DNA of 8,171 bases from Alphaproteobacteria bacterium (lineage in GTDB: Bacteria > Pseudomonadota > Alphaproteobacteria > Puniceispirillales > UBA1172), in NCBI GenBank assembly GCA_021296375.1, contig JAGWAQ010000068.1:1-8171 (forward strand), read 5' to 3'. Below, piece after piece: positions 5,923 to 8,171 of this stretch (its first letter is position 1; each line of letters opens with the position of its first letter). The translations under genes were made by a program, and so were the position numbers. The notes under the pieces are model-generated. The model was not told the DNA's origin. It searched no databases and saw only the letters and a list, made by a program, of their open reading frames with translations.

Positions 5923-6552
5923 ATGGCACCTAAATCTGACCACAAGCGTCATTCGTCCAAGCATAAGATTGACCGTCGTCTCGGCGTCAACCTTTGGGGC
6001 CGCGCCAAATCCCCTGTCAACGCCCGTGAATATGGCCCCGGCCAGCACGGCCAGCGTCGCCGCAAGCCCACCGAATACGGTGTGCAGTTGATGGCCAAGC
6101 AGAAGCTCAAGGGCTACTACGGCAATATTGGCGAAAAGCAGTTCAAAAAATATTATCAGGAAGCCATCCGTCGCCGTGGTGACACCGGCCAGAACCTGAT
6201 CGGTATTCTCGAATGCCGTCTGGATGCCCTGATCTACCGCATGAAATTCGCGCCGACGGTTTTTGCCGCGCGCCAGCTCATCAACCACGGTCATGTCATG
6301 GTTAATGGTCGTCGCCACAACATCGCCTCGGCGATGATGAAAATCGGTGATGTCATCGAGCTGAAAGAAAAGTCCCGCAATATCCCTCAGGTGATGGAAG
6401 CCATGGCGTCCTCCGAGCGTGATATTCCGGAATACGTCACCGTTGACGAAGCCAAGTTCAAGGGCAGCATGAACGCCATCCCTGAACTGGCGGATGTGCC
6501 TTACCCGGTGCAGATGGAACCCAACCTCGTCATCGAATATTACTCACGTTAA
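5923..6552 (+). CDS. rpsD: 30S ribosomal protein S4
   Basis: S4 is a 16S rRNA-binding protein that nucleates assembly of the 30S body and takes part in decoding fidelity. The 209-residue protein shows the S4 N-terminal domain (HKIDRRLGVNLWGRAKSPVN then REYGPGQHGQRR) and the S4 RNA-binding domain with RLDALIYRMKFAPTVFAARQ followed by LINHGHVMVNGRR (about 100-130). It ends in PYPVQMEPNLVIEYYSR, the usual S4 end. Length is normal for the short bacterial form. No zinc-binding cysteine cluster is present near the N-terminus, so this is the C-minus type. Here rpsD is not in the alpha ribosomal operon: it is a single gene with its own promoter, leader and terminator, as is common in alphaproteobacteria. 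Autoregulation through the leader is possible but not shown. Confidence 0.98.
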   Translation: MAPKSDHKRHSSKHKIDRRLGVNLWGRAKSPVNAREYGPGQHGQRRRKPTEYGVQLMAKQKLKGYYGNIGEKQFKKYYQEAIRRRGDTGQNLIGILECRLDALIYRMKFAPTVFAARQLINHGHVMVNGRRHNIASAMMKIGDVIELKEKSRNIPQVMEAMASSERDIPEYVTVDEAKFKGSMNAIPELADVPYPVQMEPNLVIEYYSR

Positions 6553-6572
6553 TCGTGACGCTGAAGTTGAAG

Positions 6573-6598
6573 AAGGGCCGCTCAAGCGGCCCTTTTTT
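6573..6598 (+). terminator. Intrinsic terminator of rpsD
   Basis: A perfect 9-bp stem, AAGGGCCGC (6573-6581) with GCGGCCCTT (6586-6594), encloses a TCAA loop and runs into six T residues (6593-6598). It lies 21 nt after the rpsD stop. On the - strand the stem is followed only by CTTCTTCAAC, so it would be a weak terminator for the convergent permease gene. Confidence 0.93.
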
Positions 6599-6612
6599 AT
6601 GGGGTATCCCCG

Positions 6613-7497
6613 CTACCCTTTCAGCAGGGGGATCTTGCCGCTGATGATGAGCAGGCCCAGCGCGATCACCCCAAAGCCCAGCACCTCTTGCGCTGACACC
6701 ATTTCCCCCAGCGCAAAGGCGTTCAGCACCAGCGTAAATGGCGGGATGATGATCGTCACCAGCATCAGGTTACCGGCCCCGGCCAGGGCCAGAATCCGGA
6801 AATAGAGCAGATAGGCCATGCTGGTGCAGATCACCGCCATGGTAAAAATGCTGACGCTGGATTTCATGGACAGGGCGGCAATGGGGACGCCTTCAATGGC
6901 GGTGGCAAGGATAAGCATCCAGACCGATGAGGAGATCAGCATGCCGGTGGCCGTCACCTCAACCCCCATGGTCTTGACCTGCAATTTGCCCCAGATGCTG
7001 GCCAGGGCATAGCTGACCGACGCCAGAATGATCAGCAGCTGGCCGATGCTGGACAAGGACAGGTGCATGAGGTTTTCAACCCCCATGACAATACTGACGC
7101 CAACCACCCCCATCACCACGCCGGTAAATTTCGCGGCGGTAATGCGCTCATCGCTCAGCAGCAGACCCGACAGCATGACCCCGAAAAATGCCGTCGTGGA
7201 ATTCAGGATCGACGCCAGCCCGCCGGTGATATACTGCTGACCAAAGACAATCGCGGAAAACGGAATGGCGTTATTGAGCAGCCCCATCACCCCCAGCGCC
7301 ATCCATGACTGCCGGTCGCGCGGCAACCGCTTGCCCATCAGGGCGAGGACCCCCATCATGGTGACGGCGGCGATGCTGACGCGGTGGAAGACGATCTGGA
7401 ACGGCCGCATCTCTTCGAGCAGGATTTCCGTCAGGAAAAACGTCCCCCCCCAGATGAAGCTCAAGCTGAAGAGGAGCATCCATACGCGTGCAGTCAT
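6613..7497 (-). CDS. EamA/DMT-superfamily permease, substrate unknown
   Basis: This 294-residue inner-membrane protein has the two tandem EamA repeats (about 5-138 and 148-288) of the drug/metabolite transporter superfamily, with about ten hydrophobic segments. The first carries LSFIWGGTFFLTEILL, a typical EamA start, and the loop MRPFQIVFHR matches the family. The end of the first repeat has the characteristic ERITAAKFTGVVMGVVGV stretch; the second repeat has the parallel GEMVSAQEVLGFGVIALG. Relatives export amino acids, metabolites or toxic compounds; the substrate cannot be read from this sequence. The start ATG (7495-7497) has AAAGG 8 nt upstream on the - strand. The gene is convergent with rpsD (stop 15 nt from the rpsD T-run) and divergent from the GNAT gene, with 90 nt between starts. 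It appears complete and undamaged. Confidence 0.88.
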   Translation of the reverse strand: MTARVWMLLFSLSFIWGGTFFLTEILLEEMRPFQIVFHRVSIAAVTMMGVLALMGKRLPRDRQSWMALGVMGLLNNAIPFSAIVFGQQYITGGLASILNSTTAFFGVMLSGLLLSDERITAAKFTGVVMGVVGVSIVMGVENLMHLSLSSIGQLLIILASVSYALASIWGKLQVKTMGVEVTATGMLISSSVWMLILATAIEGVPIAALSMKSSVSIFTMAVICTSMAYLLYFRILALAGAGNLMLVTIIIPPFTLVLNAFALGEMVSAQEVLGFGVIALGLLIISGKIPLLKG

Positions 7498-7587
7498 GGG
7501 AAGGGCCTTTCGGATTGCGCAAGCTTAACCCTATCCTTTGCACGCTAAACTTGGCAAACTAATTCAGAACAACACGGATGCACGACC
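7498..7587. promoter_or_regulatory. Divergent intergenic region between permease and acetyltransferase genes
   Basis: The 90-nt spacer must hold promoters for both genes. On the + strand, TTGCAC (7538-7543) and TAATTC (7560-7565), 16 nt apart, are the best weak match. On the - strand, TTGCCA followed by TAGGGT 18 nt later is equally weak. A perfect palindrome TTGCGCAA lies at 7515-7522 and could be a shared operator, but 8-bp palindromes arise by chance. Confidence 0.3.
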
Positions 7588-8037
7588 ATGACTGACATCA
7601 TCCCGCTGGCGGAAGAACATTACGGCGACTGGCTCAAGCTCTATCAGGGCTACGCCGCGCATTATCAGGTCGAGTTGACCGACGACGGTGTTGCCGCCAC
7701 CTGGCGCTGGTTGATGGACCCGGCCCATCCCTGCACGGGTGTCGTCGCCTCGGTTGACGGAAAGCTGGTGGGGCTGGCCCATGTTCGCGCCATGCCCAGC
7801 CCTTTGCGCGGGGCGGAAGTGGGGTTCCTTGATGATCTGTTTGTTGACCCGTCAAGCCGTGGCGGCGGCGTCGGGGCGGATTTGCTCGACCATCTGAACC
7901 GCATGGCGGAAGACAAAGGCTGGCCAGTTATTCGCTGGATCACGCGGGATAACAATTACCGCGCCCGCACGCTTTATGACCGCAAGGCGGTTCGTTCTGA
8001 CTGGATCACTTATGAAATGAAAACCGGTGAAATGTAA
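7588..8037 (+). CDS. GNAT-family N-acetyltransferase
   Basis: This 149-residue cytoplasmic protein has the GCN5-related acetyltransferase fold, which moves an acetyl group from acetyl-CoA to an amine. Motif A is clear: strand 4 LDDLFVDPSS (81-90) leads into RGGGVGADLL (91-100), where R91, G94 and G96 fit the R/Q-x-x-G-x-G/A pyrophosphate-binding loop. Motif B follows at NNYRARTLYDR (122-132), and the protein ends in SDWITYEMK, a pattern I associate with small proteobacterial GNATs. The substrate cannot be assigned. The length is normal for a single-domain GNAT. No strong Shine-Dalgarno precedes ATG 7588. The last codons (TGEM, then TAA) are the first unit of a 15-bp tandem array that runs past the stop, so the C-terminus may be newly shaped. 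It is divergent from the permease gene, but a functional link is only a guess. Confidence 0.85.
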   Translation: MTDIIPLAEEHYGDWLKLYQGYAAHYQVELTDDGVAATWRWLMDPAHPCTGVVASVDGKLVGLAHVRAMPSPLRGAEVGFLDDLFVDPSSRGGGVGADLLDHLNRMAEDKGWPVIRWITRDNNYRARTLYDRKAVRSDWITYEMKTGEM

Positions 8038-8067
8038 GCCGGTGAAATGTATGCCAGTGAAATGTAA
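8023..8067 (+). repeat. Three 15-bp tandem repeats spanning the GNAT stop codon
   Basis: Units at 8023-8037, 8038-8052 and 8053-8067 follow GCCGGTGAAATGTAA, with one or two differences each. Each unit is five codons long, so the GNAT frame stays in phase: Thr-Gly-Glu-Met-stop, Ala-Gly-Glu-Met-Tyr, Ala-Ser-Glu-Met-stop. Unit 1 holds the real stop, unit 2 has TAT in its place, and unit 3 restores TAA. Slippage duplication of the gene end is the simplest origin. Confidence 0.88.
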
Positions 8068-8091
8068 GCCGGAAGACCGCTGATCAAGCGC

Positions 8092-8119
8092 AAAAAACGG
8101 CAGGGGAAGCCCTGCCGTT
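8092..8119. terminator. Intrinsic terminator hairpin, best oriented for a - strand gene beyond the window
   Basis: A perfect 10-bp stem, AACGGCAGGG (8096-8105) with CCCTGCCGTT (8110-8119), encloses GAAG. On the - strand the stem runs directly into TTTTTT (complement of 8092-8097), a strong terminator. On the + strand the downstream tract is only TTATTGTAAATT, so it would end GNAT transcription less efficiently. It may serve both directions, which suggests a convergent gene to the right. Confidence 0.75.
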
Positions 8120-8122
8120 ATT

Positions 8123-8171
8123 GTAAATTGGCGTTTTGATAAATTGGCGTTTTGGTAAATTGCCGTATTGA
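8123..8171. repeat. 16-bp tandem repeats at the right window edge
   Basis: Three consecutive units (8123-8138, 8139-8154, 8155-8170) follow GTAAATTGGCGTTTTG. The first two differ only at the first base; the third has two further changes (CC for GG, TATTG for TTTTG). The array may continue past the window. A period of 16 does not preserve a reading frame, so it is probably non-coding. It is unlike a CRISPR array because there are no spacers. Confidence 0.85.

Noticed and set aside
8123..8171. CRISPR array
   Set aside because: The units are 16 bp, directly adjacent with no spacers, and no cas gene is near.
1..8171. Mobile element, phage or defence island
   Set aside because: All genes are conserved housekeeping or common transporter/acetyltransferase families. 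No transposase, integrase, terminal inverted repeats or tRNA-type attachment site was seen.

Overview
The window is chromosomal housekeeping DNA, about 58-60% GC by eye, from an alphaproteobacterium, probably of Rhodospirillales type. The evidence is the resemblance of the proteins to alphaproteobacterial families: a short GluRS2-type glutamyl-tRNA synthetase, the CimA-type citramalate synthase, a TrmH-group RNA methyltransferase and S4. The promoters are also typical. This placement is inference from recalled family sequences, not from a search.

Layout, left to right. (1) Positions 1-3169 hold a tightly packed + strand run: the 3' end of glutamine-dependent NAD+ synthetase (nadE), gltX (ATGA overlap with nadE) and cysS (3-nt gap). 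(2) A promoter at 3207-3234 starts a second + strand unit: citramalate synthase (cimA), then a TrmJ/SpoU-type 2'-O-methyltransferase 22 nt later. (3) rpsD (30S protein S4) stands alone, with its own promoter, a leader of about 100 nt, a strong Shine-Dalgarno and a strong intrinsic terminator. (4) A - strand EamA/DMT-family permease lies divergent to a + strand GNAT acetyltransferase. (5) The last 130 bases hold two families of short tandem repeats around a terminator hairpin. No gene-free stretch exceeds 300 bases. I see no tRNA, rRNA, CRISPR array, insertion sequence or phage gene.

The genes serve core functions: NAD+ synthesis, charging of tRNA with Glu and Cys, tRNA/rRNA modification, ribosome assembly, and supply of 2-oxobutanoate for isoleucine.

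The main anomaly is in gltX. Codon 104 is TAA where the family has Glu, and the reading frame is otherwise intact on both sides. This splits the enzyme into a 103-residue N-terminal piece with the HIGH-like motif and a 342-residue piece with the KMSKS-like motif. The second piece could start at a TTG directly after the stop, with AGGA upstream. A sequencing error, a recent nonsense mutation, and a functional split synthetase by reinitiation all fit; the first two are more likely. A secondary pattern is short tandem duplication at gene ends: the cimA tail, the cimA/trmJ junction, the GNAT stop codon and the right edge. I found no convincing new multi-gene system.
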